Assembly (NCBI RefSeq): GCF_900188105.1
Contig: NZ_FZNP01000010.1
Span: 1-64,000 of the forward strand
DNA: 64,000 nucleotides
From: Actinomadura mexicana
GTDB taxonomy: Bacteria > Actinomycetota > Actinomycetes > Streptosporangiales > Streptosporangiaceae
Reading direction: 5' to 3'
The notes beneath the pieces were generated by a model. The model was given only the letters and a program-made list of their open reading frames with translations. It was not told the DNA's origin and made no database searches. Positions within the stretch are counted from its first letter, which is position 1. The number at the start of each line of letters is the position of its first letter. This document shows, one piece after another, positions 19,569 to 28,516 of this stretch. Made by a program: the position numbers and the translations under genes.

Positions 19569-20603
19569 TCAGCCGTCGAGCATCCGCCACAGGGTGAGGG
19601 CGAGCCGGGCCCGGGTCAGCCCCGCGGGCTCGGTGAGCTCGAAGCCCAACGTCTTCGCGAGCTGTTCGAGTCGGCGGCCCACGCTGCTGTGGTGCAGGTG
19701 GAGGTGGTCGGCCGCCTGGCGCAGGGAGCCGGTGGCGCAGTAGGCCTCCAGCGTGTCCAGCTCGTCCCCGGTCCCCGCCAGCCGGGCGATCGCGGCCACG
19801 TCGGCGTTGCCGCGCGCGGCCGCAGGGGGGACCTCGGCGAGCAGTGCCAGCGCGCCCAGATCCTCGTAGCGGACGACGGGTTCGCGCGTGCCGGTGAAGC
19901 GCAGGGCGGTACGGGCCTCGCGCCAGCAGTGGTCGGGCCGTTCCGCGGCGCCGATGCCCGCGCGGGCGCCCGCCGGAAACCGGGCCGCGTCGATGGCGGT
20001 GGCCAGGACGACGCCGACGCCGGCGAGCGGCGCCGCCCTCACCGGCCGGCCGGGGCAGACCAGGGCGCCGATCCGGTCGAGGGGAAGCGGTGACCGGACG
20101 GCGGCGACGCGGACGGGCAGGTCGGCCGCGAAGCCCAGCAGCCGCAGCGCCCGGGCCCTGGCCGCCTCGTCGCCGCCGGGACTGATCACCAGCTCGACCA
20201 GGGCGGGGTCGGCCATGGTGGTGCGGGCCGGGCCGTACCTCTCGAAGACCGCGGCGGCGGCGATGGCGAGTCGGTCCAGGACCGCCTCGTCGAGCGGACC
20301 GGGCGGTCCGGGGCGTTCCAGCCAGACCGTGCCGATCTCCTCCTCGTCGAGGACGATCGGTGCCGCGGTGGACGCGGGCGCCGGTGGCCCGGAGGCGGTC
20401 CCGCCGTCGGGGGCGACGCGGATCACCCGCCCCGCACCGTGGAGCCGGACGCCCGCGACGCACTCGGCCAGGCCCGCCGAGGCCCGGACGAGCGCGGGCA
20501 GGTCGACCCGCCGCCGCATCAGCGTGTCGTAGAACATGACGACGCGGATCATGCCGTCGACGTGCGGATCCAGTCCGGACAGCCGTTCGACCAGGGCCTC
20601 CAT
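19569..20603 (-). CDS. PucR/CdaR-type helix-turn-helix regulator
   Basis: A 344-residue regulator ending in a PucR-type HTH: LDTLEAYCATGSLRQAADHL, then HLHHSSVGRRLEQLAKTLGFELTEP, where the LHLHHSSVGRRLE recognition helix is the family hallmark. The N-terminal 120 residues look like a GAF-like sensor, with an AAAAVFERYGP helix closing it; the middle part resembles the GGDEF-like region of the CdaR group. It is divergent from an alpha/beta-hydrolase gene with a 96-base gap, which makes that esterase its probable target. ATG 20603 was chosen over an upstream in-frame start that would add ten residues. Confidence 0.82.
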   Translation of the reverse strand: MEALVERLSGLDPHVDGMIRVVMFYDTLMRRRVDLPALVRASAGLAECVAGVRLHGAGRVIRVAPDGGTASGPPAPASTAAPIVLDEEEIGTVWLERPGPPGPLDEAVLDRLAIAAAAVFERYGPARTTMADPALVELVISPGGDEAARARALRLLGFAADLPVRVAAVRSPLPLDRIGALVCPGRPVRAAPLAGVGVVLATAIDAARFPAGARAGIGAAERPDHCWREARTALRFTGTREPVVRYEDLGALALLAEVPPAAARGNADVAAIARLAGTGDELDTLEAYCATGSLRQAADHLHLHHSSVGRRLEQLAKTLGFELTEPAGLTRARLALTLWRMLDG

Positions 20604-20699
20604 GGGCACGAGGATAAGCGCCGGTCGGCGCACGATCCAGGCGGGATGCGCGACGGGTGGCGGATGCGCCCGCCGGGCGGCGACGATGAGGATGGCCTC

Positions 20700-21596
20700 A
20701 TGGATCCCGAACTGGAAGCGTTCCTCCCGTTCCTACCGGACACCGACCTGACCGACCCGGTCGGCGCGCGCGAGAGCTTCGCCGAGCGCGCCACCGCGCG
20801 GCCCGCGCCGGACGTCGCCGACATGCGGATCGAGGACCGAACGGTGCCGGCCGACCCGGACGTGCCCGTGCGGATCTACCGCCCGCGCGAGGCCCAGGGC
20901 GCCGTCGTCTGGCTGCACGGCGGAGGGTTCGTCTTCGGCGACCTGGACACCGAGCACCCGTGGGCCGCTCGCATCGCCCGCGGCTCCGGTGCCGTGGTGA
21001 TCTCGGTGGACTACCGGCGGTCCCCCGAGAACCGCTTCCCGGCCGCGCTCGACGACGCCTGTGCCGTGCTGGCCTGGACCGCCGGGCACGCGGCCGAGCT
21101 CGGCGTCGACCCCGGCCGGATCGCGGTCGGCGGGCACAGCGCCGGCGCGGGGCTGGCGGCCGCGGTGGCGCTGCGGGCACGCGACGAGCAGGGGCCGCCG
21201 ATCCGCTTCCAGCTGCTGAACGAGCCCGGGCTCGACGACCGGCAGGAGACCTGGTCGCAGCGCACCTTCACGGACACGCCCTGGCACGACCGCGGCAAGG
21301 TCGCCCTGGCGTGGCGGCACTACCTGGGCGGCGCGCCCGCCACGCCGTACGCGGCCCCGGGACGGACCGCCGACCTCACCGGCCTGCCCCCCGCCTACAT
21401 CGCCACCGCGGAGTTCGACCCCGTCCGCGACGAGGGCATCGACTATGCCGTCCGCCTGCTGCGGGCGGGCGTGTCGGTAGAGCTGCACCAGTGGCCCGGC
21501 ACCTTCCACGGGTCCCAGGCGATCCTGTCGGCGGAGGTGTCGCAGCGGCAGATCGCCGCCCTCTCGGCCGCCCTGCGCCGCGCCCTTTCCGACTGA
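20700..21596 (+). CDS. Alpha/beta hydrolase, hormone-sensitive lipase family
   Basis: A 298-residue esterase of the HSL (family IV) group. The oxyanion-hole motif is WLHGGGFVFGDLDTEH, followed by ISVDYRRSPENRFPAALDD. The nucleophile sits in GGHSAGAG, where the usual GDSAGG is altered to GHSAG-A-G. The catalytic Asp is in TAEFDPVRDEGI and the His in TFHGSQ. Small acyl esters are the usual substrates. ATG 20700 is the only sensible start; GATGAGGATGGCC upstream gives a weak ribosome site. It is divergent from the PucR-type regulator and followed after 70 bases by hemerythrin. Confidence 0.9.
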   Translation: MDPELEAFLPFLPDTDLTDPVGARESFAERATARPAPDVADMRIEDRTVPADPDVPVRIYRPREAQGAVVWLHGGGFVFGDLDTEHPWAARIARGSGAVVISVDYRRSPENRFPAALDDACAVLAWTAGHAAELGVDPGRIAVGGHSAGAGLAAAVALRARDEQGPPIRFQLLNEPGLDDRQETWSQRTFTDTPWHDRGKVALAWRHYLGGAPATPYAAPGRTADLTGLPPAYIATAEFDPVRDEGIDYAVRLLRAGVSVELHQWPGTFHGSQAILSAEVSQRQIAALSAALRRALSD

Positions 21597-21666
21597 GCTC
21601 CGGGCACGCCACCCGCGCCGCCGGTTGTGTTCCACCTGCCCGAAACCAAGACCGAGGAGTCCTCCG

Positions 21667-22146
21667 ATGCCCGACCACGCGCACACCGCCGCCGCCGACC
21701 ACTCCCGCCTGACCGCCTTCGGCGATCATCTGATCGCGCTGCACGACGAACTCCGCCGCGACATCGCCGCCCTGCGGGAGGAGGCGGCCCGGCTCCCCGC
21801 CGACGACGCCGCCGGCCCGCTCGTCCTGCCCGACCGGCTCCGCAGCCACTGCCTGACGTTCTGCCAGGCGCTGCACGACCACCACACCACCGAGGACCGC
21901 TCTGTCTTCCCCTTCCTGTCGCGGGAGCACCCCGAGCTGTCCGAGGTACTGGACCGCCTCGCGTCCGACCACCGCATCATGGCCACCCTCCTCACCGACC
22001 TCCGCAGGGCCGCCGCGGCTCCTCACGCCCCCGGTTTCCGCGCGGAGCTGGAACGGCTGGCGGTCGAGCTCCTGACCCACCTCGACCGCGAGGAGCACTA
22101 CCTGGTCCCGGTCCTCAACACTCTGACGAACCTCCCCGTCCACTGA
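21667..22146 (+). CDS. Hemerythrin domain protein
   Basis: A 159-residue all-helical protein with hemerythrin-like iron ligands: LIALHDELRRDI (first His), ALHDHHTTEDRSVFPFL (H-H-x-x-E pattern), LASDHRIMATLL and LLTHLDREEHYLVPVL. Proteins of this kind bind a di-iron centre for oxygen or nitric oxide sensing or storage. It is cytoplasmic and has no fused domain. ATG 21667 is preceded by GAGGAGTCC. It may be cotranscribed with the esterase upstream. The specific role is not known. Confidence 0.88.
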   Translation: MPDHAHTAAADHSRLTAFGDHLIALHDELRRDIAALREEAARLPADDAAGPLVLPDRLRSHCLTFCQALHDHHTTEDRSVFPFLSREHPELSEVLDRLASDHRIMATLLTDLRRAAAAPHAPGFRAELERLAVELLTHLDREEHYLVPVLNTLTNLPVH

Positions 22147-22320
22147 AGTGCCGCCGGCACTGGAGGACTGGACCGCCGGTCCGCCGGACACGCCGTCACC
22201 CGTGCTCTCCGCCACGGACAGGGCATGCCGTTCCCTCACCAACGGGCGCTCGGATGTCGAGAATCCTCGGTTCCAGGCGGCCGGCTGGAGCGGCGAGGGG
22301 ACGGCGCGGAGGCTGGACTC

Positions 22321-23199
22321 ATGACCGACATCGACCGGATCGACCACTCAGTCCTCTACACCACCGACATGGACGCGACGGCCGCGGCCTACGCAGCCCT
22401 GGGCTTCACCTTGAGCCCGCTGTCGATGCACATGGGCTCCGCACGTCCCGGCGGCGAGCGCGAGCCGATGGGCGCCGGCAACCGCTGCGCCCTGTTCGGA
22501 CAGAACTACCTCGAGCTGCTCGGGCTGTTCGGCGACGGGAGCGTCGACCCCTGGAACATCCGCCCTCTGATCGCCGAGTACGAGGGCCTGCACGGCTACT
22601 CGTTCGGCTGCGTGGACGCGGAGACCACCGCGGAGCGGCTGCGCCGGGCAGGGCTGTCCTCGTCGGGGGTGCTGCCGCTCCAGCGCGACGTGCACACCCC
22701 CGACGGCTCCGCCACCGCCCGGTTCCAGGCCATCCATCTGGAGCGGTCGCTCACGCCCGAGGGCCTGGTGCACGCGGCCCGCCACCTGACGCCGGAACTG
22801 ATCCATCAGCCCCGGTACCTGGAGCACGCCAACGGCGCGGCCCACCTGGAGAGCGTCCTGCTGGTGGTCGACGACGGCGAGCTCGCCGCCACCGCGGACC
22901 GGTACGCGCGCATCCTGGGCGTGCCCGCCGTCGCCGAGGAGCCACGCCTGGTGCTGCGGCTGGCGCTGGGGCAGGTGGAGATCGTCGCGGCCGCCGCCTT
23001 CGGCGAGGTCCTGCCCGGTGAGGAGATCCCGGCCCTGCCGTACATGGCGAGCCAGACGGTGGCGGTCGCCGACCTCGGCGCCGCGCGCACGCTGGTGGAG
23101 AGGAACGGCTTCGCCACGCGGGACCTCCCGGGCGGCGGCTTCTTCGTCGGCGCGGCCCAGGCGCGAGGGGCGGCACTCGCCTTCCAGCAGGTGCGCTGA
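22321..23199 (+). CDS. VOC-family (glyoxalase-like) protein
   Basis: A 292-residue protein with two vicinal-oxygen-chelate modules. The first starts IDHSVLYTTDMDATAAAYAALGF and contains NRCALFGQNYLELLGLFG. The second contains AAHLESVLLVVDDGELAATADRYARILG and ends with GGGFFVGAAQARGAALAF. The pattern fits the glyoxalase-like domain group annotated VOC family. The His of IDHSVLY, Glu of YLELLG and His of AAHLESV could be metal ligands. GGAGG precedes ATG 22321. Its stop overlaps the esterase start (TGATG), so the two are translationally coupled and probably act in the same small pathway. The substrate is unknown. Confidence 0.85.
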   Translation: MTDIDRIDHSVLYTTDMDATAAAYAALGFTLSPLSMHMGSARPGGEREPMGAGNRCALFGQNYLELLGLFGDGSVDPWNIRPLIAEYEGLHGYSFGCVDAETTAERLRRAGLSSSGVLPLQRDVHTPDGSATARFQAIHLERSLTPEGLVHAARHLTPELIHQPRYLEHANGAAHLESVLLVVDDGELAATADRYARILGVPAVAEEPRLVLRLALGQVEIVAAAAFGEVLPGEEIPALPYMASQTVAVADLGAARTLVERNGFATRDLPGGGFFVGAAQARGAALAFQQVR

Positions 23200-24359
23200 T
23201 GGCGGCCGCAGGCGCCTACCTCGGCATCCGGTACGGGACGGCGGGGCGGCTGGCGGCGCCCCAGGCCGTCCCGGACCTCGGCGACGCCGGCCGCGGCGGC
23301 CGGGACCGGGTCGGCCCGGCCGCGCCCCAGCCGCCGTCCCGGCTGGAGCACGTCATGGGGCCGGGCAGCGGCCTGGAGCAGAGCGAGGACTGCCTGTCGC
23401 TCAACGTCTGGACGCCGGGCGGCACCGGGCTCCCGATCCTGGTGTGGCTGCACGGCGGCGGCTTCTCCAGCGGGTCGGGCGGTGAGGCGTGGTACGACGG
23501 CGGGCTGCTCGCCCGGCGCGGCCGCATGGTGGTCGTCACGCTCAACTACCGGCTGGGCGCCTGGGGGTATCTCCGCCTGCCCGGCGGCGAGGCGAATCTC
23601 GGTCTGCTCGACCAGACGCTGGCGCTGCGCTGGGTGCGGCGGAACATCGCCCGCTTCGGCGGCGACCCGGACCGGGTGACCCTGGCAGGCCAGTCCGCCG
23701 GTGCCCTCTCGGCACTGGCCATGCTGCGCGACGAGGCCTGCGACGACCTGTTCCACCAGGTCGTCCTGCAGAGTCTGCCCGCCGGGGTGCGCCCCCACGG
23801 CGCGGAGAAGGCGGCCCGCATCGCCGATCTCTTCCTGGAGGCGCTGGGAACCGACGTCATGACGGCGTCCACCGCGTCGATGCTGGCCGCTCAGGGCGAG
23901 GTCGCCCTGCGCACCGCGAGGCCGGGAGAGATCACCCCGCCGTTCCAGCTGGTCGAGGACTTCCGCCGGACCAGGGCGCCGCGGCAGGTCCCGATGCTGA
24001 TCGGGACCACCCGCGACGAGATGCGCGCGTTCCTCCCCCGCGCACCCGCGGAGGAGACCGACCGGCTGTTCCGGAACGGCAGCCTGGAACTCGCCGCGGG
24101 CATGACCGCCTCCTACGCCTACCGGTTCGACTGGTCCCCCACCGCGAGCCCCCTCGGGGCGTGCCACTGCATCGAGCTGCCGTTCGTGTTCGGCGGCCTG
24201 AACGCCTGGCGGGACGCGCCCATGCTGGCCGGGGCCGATCCGGCCGACCTGCGGCGCCTGGTCGACCGCGTCCAGCAAGCGTGGACCGCCTTCATCCACG
24301 GCGGGTCACCGGGCTGGCATCGGTACGGCCATCAGGCCGAGGTCCACCGCTTCCTCTAG
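23199..24359 (+). CDS. Type-B carboxylesterase
   Basis: A 386-residue carboxylesterase of the COesterase (PF00135-like) group, shorter than the usual 480-550 residues. It begins abruptly with YLGIRYGTAGRLAAPQ, corresponding to the normal F-x-G-I-P-Y-A start. Motifs are EDCLSLNVWTPGG, the oxyanion LVWLHGGGFSSGSG, the nucleophile TLAGQSAGALSALA, the acidic residue in GTTRDEMRAFL and the His in GACHCIELPFVFG. It is coupled to the VOC gene by TGATG. Its 3' 68 bases overlap the convergent Lrp-type regulator gene. Cytoplasmic; ester substrate unknown. Confidence 0.88.
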   Translation: MAAAGAYLGIRYGTAGRLAAPQAVPDLGDAGRGGRDRVGPAAPQPPSRLEHVMGPGSGLEQSEDCLSLNVWTPGGTGLPILVWLHGGGFSSGSGGEAWYDGGLLARRGRMVVVTLNYRLGAWGYLRLPGGEANLGLLDQTLALRWVRRNIARFGGDPDRVTLAGQSAGALSALAMLRDEACDDLFHQVVLQSLPAGVRPHGAEKAARIADLFLEALGTDVMTASTASMLAAQGEVALRTARPGEITPPFQLVEDFRRTRAPRQVPMLIGTTRDEMRAFLPRAPAEETDRLFRNGSLELAAGMTASYAYRFDWSPTASPLGACHCIELPFVFGGLNAWRDAPMLAGADPADLRRLVDRVQQAWTAFIHGGSPGWHRYGHQAEVHRFL

Positions 24360-25320
24360 AAGCCCCGATCCGCTTGCTGCTGCGGATGATCGGCGCGCTC
24401 TCCACCTGGCGGATGCCCGGAAGCGCGCCGATCCCGGCCTCCAGGTACTCGTACAGGGCCGACACGTCCCGGCAGGCGGCGAACACCAGCAGGTTCGTGG
24501 GCCCCGTGGTCGCCGCCACGAAGGCGGCCTCCGGATGCGCGGCCAGAGCCTCGGCCGTCCGCCGCAGAGCGGACGGCTCGACGGTGAGCCACAGCATGGC
24601 CACCGTGTCGTAGCCCAGCAGCAGCGGGTCGATGTCCACGTCGAAGAAGACCGCCCCGGTGTGGCGCAGCTGGTCCAGCCTGCGCCGGGCCGTCATCTCC
24701 GAGGCTCCGATCGCTTTGGCCAGGTCCGCGTACCCCGCCCGCCCGTCCTGGAGGAGCACCTCCAGCAGCCGCTCGTCCTCCTGGGTCAGGGCGGTGGCCT
24801 CATCGTGCCGATCGCCTGGGCCGGGGGCCAACGCGGCGACCTGCGCGGACGTGAGCGCGTCGGTCCGGCCGTGCCACCCGGTAGGGCCCCCGGCGAACAC
24901 CCGCAGGACGCAGTGCGCGCTGACCCCGGTGACCTGCGGCGTCCGGGGGAGCTGCCCGAGCAGCAGCGCGTCGCGCCGCCGCCGGTCCCGCGCTTGCACG
25001 ACGCAGACGATCTGCGTGCCGCCCGACGTCAGGCTCACCCACAGGGTGTCGTCCCTGCGGGCGAGCGCGTCCGCGATCGCGTTGGCCGCCTCGGGCAGGG
25101 CCTGGATGCGCAGCACCCATTCCACCCAGCCGAGGCGCTGCGCCACCGGGCGGCCCACCACGCGCAGCGCGCCGGTCGTGCGCAGCCGGCGGTACCGCCG
25201 CGCGACCGTCTGGTCCGACACTCCCAGCACGGCCGCGATCCGGCTGAAGCTCGCACGCCCGTCGACGTGCAGCGCATGGACGATCCCCCTGTCCAGCCCG
25301 TCCAGGGCGGCCTCCTCCAT
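24292..25320 (-). CDS. Lrp/AsnC-family regulator with two AsnC units
   Basis: A 342-residue protein that is twice the usual AsnC length. The first unit has the HTH LDRGIVHALHVDGRASFSRI...SDQTVARRYRRLRTTG (residues 8-50) and a RAM-like sensor. The second HTH, DERLLEVLLQDGRAGYADLAKAIGASEMTARRRLDQLRHTG, starts at about residue 182, with a full RAM domain after it (FVAATTGPTNLLVFAACRDV). Such tandem proteins are known in actinomycetes. It is convergent with the esterase gene and overlaps it by 68 bases, so transcription of one may hinder the other. It is the likely regulator of the VOC-esterase pair, though this rests on position. Confidence 0.87.
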   Translation of the reverse strand: MEEAALDGLDRGIVHALHVDGRASFSRIAAVLGVSDQTVARRYRRLRTTGALRVVGRPVAQRLGWVEWVLRIQALPEAANAIADALARRDDTLWVSLTSGGTQIVCVVQARDRRRRDALLLGQLPRTPQVTGVSAHCVLRVFAGGPTGWHGRTDALTSAQVAALAPGPGDRHDEATALTQEDERLLEVLLQDGRAGYADLAKAIGASEMTARRRLDQLRHTGAVFFDVDIDPLLLGYDTVAMLWLTVEPSALRRTAEALAAHPEAAFVAATTGPTNLLVFAACRDVSALYEYLEAGIGALPGIRQVESAPIIRSSKRIGASRGSGGPRPDGRTDASPVTRRG

Positions 25321-25499
25321 CCCGCCAACCTAGACGTCCGGTCGGCCGGGGATGCGCGGCGGCCCCGGGGCGGCGGGCCGCGGCCGCCCGGAGGCGGTCT
25401 CGGACTCCGTGTCGCCCTTCATGGCGACCGGCACCCCGCCCATGCGGCGGACCACTGAATTGCGTCGGCCTCGCCGCACCCCGTTCCACCCGCGAACCC

Positions 25500-26069
25500 T
25501 CAGGTCGAGGTCTTCTGGCGGCGGGTCCAGTCGGGGCGGAGAAGTTCGTATTCGACTTCGCCGTGTTCGGTGCCGGGGATGGGGTCGTCCCAGTGCCGGT
25601 GGAAGGTGCGCAGGTAGGTCAGGCCGGACTTCTCCATGACGCGGCGGGAGGCGGCGTTGACGGCCATGGTCTGGGCGAAGACGCGGTGGACGCCGAGGTC
25701 GGTGAACGCCTTGGCGATCAGGGCGCGTGATCCTTCGGTGGCGTATCCCCGTCCCCAGCCGGCCGCGCGCAGGCAGTAGCCGAGTTCGGCCTGCCGGGCG
25801 TCGTGGCCGTCGGCCGGTTCGAGGGCGAGCCAGCCGATGAAGTCGCCGGTGGCTCGCTCCACCGCGGCCCAGCGGCTGAGCGGGCCCCGGTCGTACCAGG
25901 CGAGGATCTTGGCGAGGGTCCGGTCCCTCAGGTGGGCGCGCGGGGTGGGCCTGCCGCCGGTGAGGAACCGCATGACCTCCGGGTCGCCGTCGAGCCGGAC
26001 GAGGTCGTCCAGGTCGTCCTCGGTGAAACGTCGCAGCAGCAGCCGGTCGGTGGTGAGAAATACCTGCAC
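25500..26069 (-). CDS. GNAT acetyltransferase, RimJ/RimL type
   Basis: A 189-residue acetyltransferase. It opens with FLTTDRLLLRRFTEDDLDDLVRL, the typical start of the RimJ/RimL group, and has the acetyl-CoA loop YCLRAAGWGRGYATEGSRALIAKAF (R-x-x-G-x-G/A pattern as AAGWGRGYA), followed by VHRVFAQTMAVNAASRRVMEKSGL. The acceptor could be a protein N-terminus, a small amine or an antibiotic; nothing nearby decides this. It stands alone, divergent from the methyltransferase/P450 pair. Confidence 0.88.
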   Translation of the reverse strand: MQVFLTTDRLLLRRFTEDDLDDLVRLDGDPEVMRFLTGGRPTPRAHLRDRTLAKILAWYDRGPLSRWAAVERATGDFIGWLALEPADGHDARQAELGYCLRAAGWGRGYATEGSRALIAKAFTDLGVHRVFAQTMAVNAASRRVMEKSGLTYLRTFHRHWDDPIPGTEHGEVEYELLRPDWTRRQKTST

Positions 26070-26388
26070 GGAGCCGAGTCCTCCGGGTCGCCGACGGAGA
26101 CGGCCGCGGCGTGATCACCTCTGGGCGGCGACGAACGAGATCGCGTGTCGGCCGTGCGAGTCATTGTAAAACCCTCGGCGGTGGAGGCGTCCGCCGCCGG
26201 CGCCCAGTCGGAGCCTGCGGTTTCCTCCGGTGCCAGAAGCGGGAAACGGTCGGGCGCGAAGGAGGCGCCGCCCCCGTGAGGGTGCTCTTGGAACGGTCCT
26301 TTCGTACCGGAAGAGGTAAATGATCAGAATTGTCCTAACTTCACCCCTAGAATCATGCGTTCGGATACCCGGACAGGGAGGTCCGTCC
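26070..26388 (+). other. Intergenic region upstream of methyltransferase/P450 pair
   Basis: No gene is seen in these 319 bases. The last 80 bases are relatively AT-rich (GTAAATGATCAGAATTGTCCTAACTTC region, 26317-26341) and contain TAGAAT at 26348-26353, a possible -10 element, but a matching -35 is not clear. The ribosome site GGGAGG at 26376-26381 belongs to the gene that follows. Confidence 0.4.
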
Positions 26389-27198
26389 GTGAGCGGTGAG
26401 CAACACCCGGAGTGGGTGGCCGATTCCGAGACGCCCAGCGTTGCTCGGATGTACGACTACTACCTCGGCGGCAAGGACAACTTCGCGGCGGATCGCGAGG
26501 CCGCCGACCAGGTGGTGGCCGCGATGCCGAACGTGCTGGAGTTCACCCGCGCCAACCGCAGGCTGCTGTCGCGGGCCGTGACGATGATGGCCGACCGCGG
26601 CATCCGGCAGTTCCTCGACATCGGCTCCGGGCTTCCGACGCAGGAGAACGTGCACCAGGTGGCCCAGCGCGCGGCCCCCGGCTCCACCGTCATCTACGTC
26701 GACAACGACCCGATCGTGCTCACGCACGCGCGGGCGCTGCTGGCCGACAACCCGCTGACGACGGTCATCCAGGCCGACCTGCGCGAACCGGAGAGCGTCC
26801 TGGACGACCCCGAGGTGAAGGCACGGATCGATTTCGACCGGCCGGTGGGCCTGCTGTTACTGGCCATCCTGCACTTCATCCCGGACGAGGCGCGCCCGGC
26901 GGAGATCGTGGCGAGGCTCCGCGCGCCGCTGGCCCCCGGGAGCCACGTGGCCATCACGCACGGCCACCGCGGCGAGGTCACCACGCAGGTCGAGGAGCAG
27001 GTCCGGGACGCGTACGGCAGGACGGGGGCCGGCGACATCATTCCGCGCGGGATCGACGAGGTCATGGCGTTCTTCGAGGGCACCGAACTGGTCGGCCCCG
27101 GCCTGGTCCAGGTGGCCGACTGGCGGGCGGACGCCGAGCCGTCCCCGTCCGACATGTCCCGGCCGGGCTTCCTCGCGGGCGTGGGAAGGGTGATCTGA
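26389..27198 (+). CDS. SAM-dependent methyltransferase, PF04672-type
   Basis: A 269-residue methyltransferase of the actinomycete-specific group with the signature TPSVARMYDYYLGGKDNFAAD near the start. The SAM site is RQFLDIGSGLPTQENVH, followed by VIYVDNDPIVLTHARAL for the ribose-binding acidic residue. The family is abundant in Streptomyces and relatives but mostly without known substrates. GTG 26389 is preceded by GGGAGG. It overlaps the P450 start by one base (TGATG), which is unusual for this family and suggests joint action on one small molecule. Confidence 0.9.
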   Translation: MSGEQHPEWVADSETPSVARMYDYYLGGKDNFAADREAADQVVAAMPNVLEFTRANRRLLSRAVTMMADRGIRQFLDIGSGLPTQENVHQVAQRAAPGSTVIYVDNDPIVLTHARALLADNPLTTVIQADLREPESVLDDPEVKARIDFDRPVGLLLLAILHFIPDEARPAEIVARLRAPLAPGSHVAITHGHRGEVTTQVEEQVRDAYGRTGAGDIIPRGIDEVMAFFEGTELVGPGLVQVADWRADAEPSPSDMSRPGFLAGVGRVI

Positions 27199-28382
27199 TG
27201 CTGCCGACGAACCTGCTGTTCGGCCGGGCGTTCAGCGAGGACCCGTACGCCGTGTACGCCGAGCTGCGGGCGTCGGGGCCCGTCCATCCGATCGACTTCC
27301 CTCCGGGCGCCGCCGCCTTCCTCGTGGTCGACCACGAGCACGGCCGCGCGGCCCTGAGCGATCCGCGCCTGTCGAAGGACACCGCGTACAGCGCCGTGCC
27401 CGTGAACGCCGAGCTGTTCTTCGGCGGCACGATGCTCGGGATGGACCCGCCCGGCCACACCCGGATGCGCGGGCTCGTGGCCAAGGCGTTCACCGCCCGG
27501 CGGGTGGAGCGGCTGCGCCCCCGCGTCCAGGAGATCGCCGACGGGCTGCTGGACGGCATCGCGGCCCGCGGCGAGGCCGACCTGATCGAGGACTTCGCCG
27601 TCCCGCTGCCGATCCAGGTCATCTGCGAGCTGCTCGGCGTACCGGGACGCGACCGGGCCCGGTTCCGCGAGTGGACGGCCGTGCTGACCGTGCCGGCGCT
27701 GACCGCCGAGGCCCGCGAGCGCCGCCGCGAGGCGGCCCGGGCGTTCAACGGCTACCTGCTCGGCGTCATCGCCGAGCGGCGGGCCCGCCCCGAGGACGAC
27801 ATGGTCAGCGCGCTGATCACCGCCCGGGACGGGGACGCCGCCCTGACCGAGGCGCAGATGCTCGGCACCGTCGCGCTGCTGCTCATCGCCGGGCACGAGA
27901 CCACCGTCAACCTCATCGGCAACGGGGTGCTCGCCCTGCTCCGCGAGCCCGGCCAGCTCGAACTGCTCCGGGCGCGGCCCGACCTGCTGCCGTCCGCGGT
28001 CGAGGAGCTGCTGCGGTTCGACGGCCCGGTGGAGCGGGCGAGCCAGCGCATCGCCCTGGAGGACATGGAGATCGCCGGAACGCCGATCCCCAAGGGCGCC
28101 TGGGTGCACGTCTCGCTCGGCGCCGCCGACCGGGATCCCGCGGTGTTCGAGGCCCCCGACCGGCTGGAGGTGGCCCGCGCTCCCAAGGGGCACGTCGCCT
28201 TCGGCCACGGCCCGCACTTCTGCCTCGGCGCCCCGCTGGCCCGGCTGGAGGGCCGGATCGCCATCGGCGGCCTGCTGGACCGCTTCCCCGATCTCGCCCT
28301 CGCCGTGCCGGCCGCCGAACTGCGCCACCACCGCAACGGCTCGATCGTCCGCGGCCTGGTCTCCCTTCCCGTACGGGTCTGA
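27198..28382 (+). CDS. Cytochrome P450
   Basis: A 394-residue class I bacterial P450 of the CYP105/107-like type. The I-helix motif is LLIAGHETTVNLIGNG, the K-helix ExxR is EELLRFDGPVER, and the haem ligand Cys342 lies in FGHGPHFCLGAPLARLEG. The helix C W-x-x-x-R-like region HTRMRGLVAKAFTARRVERL is normal. There is no ferredoxin or ferredoxin reductase next to it, so redox partners must come from elsewhere. It is translationally coupled to the methyltransferase upstream, which suggests a hydroxylation-methylation pair. No full biosynthetic cluster surrounds them. Confidence 0.95.
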   Translation: MLPTNLLFGRAFSEDPYAVYAELRASGPVHPIDFPPGAAAFLVVDHEHGRAALSDPRLSKDTAYSAVPVNAELFFGGTMLGMDPPGHTRMRGLVAKAFTARRVERLRPRVQEIADGLLDGIAARGEADLIEDFAVPLPIQVICELLGVPGRDRARFREWTAVLTVPALTAEARERRREAARAFNGYLLGVIAERRARPEDDMVSALITARDGDAALTEAQMLGTVALLLIAGHETTVNLIGNGVLALLREPGQLELLRARPDLLPSAVEELLRFDGPVERASQRIALEDMEIAGTPIPKGAWVHVSLGAADRDPAVFEAPDRLEVARAPKGHVAFGHGPHFCLGAPLARLEGRIAIGGLLDRFPDLALAVPAAELRHHRNGSIVRGLVSLPVRV

Positions 28383-28516
28383 GCCTCCGCGGCGCTTCAG
28401 CGGCATGTCCAGATCGCGGGCCGCGACCTATGCTCGGAGCGGGGAGCAGGACGGGCGGGTGGTGACATGGCGATGGCGGAAGGCGGCCTGTCCCGGCGCG
28501 TCCCGGCGCCGGGCGG

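Noticed and set aside
26389..28382. A secondary-metabolite gene cluster around the P450
   Set aside because: No scaffold-forming enzyme, resistance gene or cluster regulator is nearby; only the two coupled genes support a shared function.
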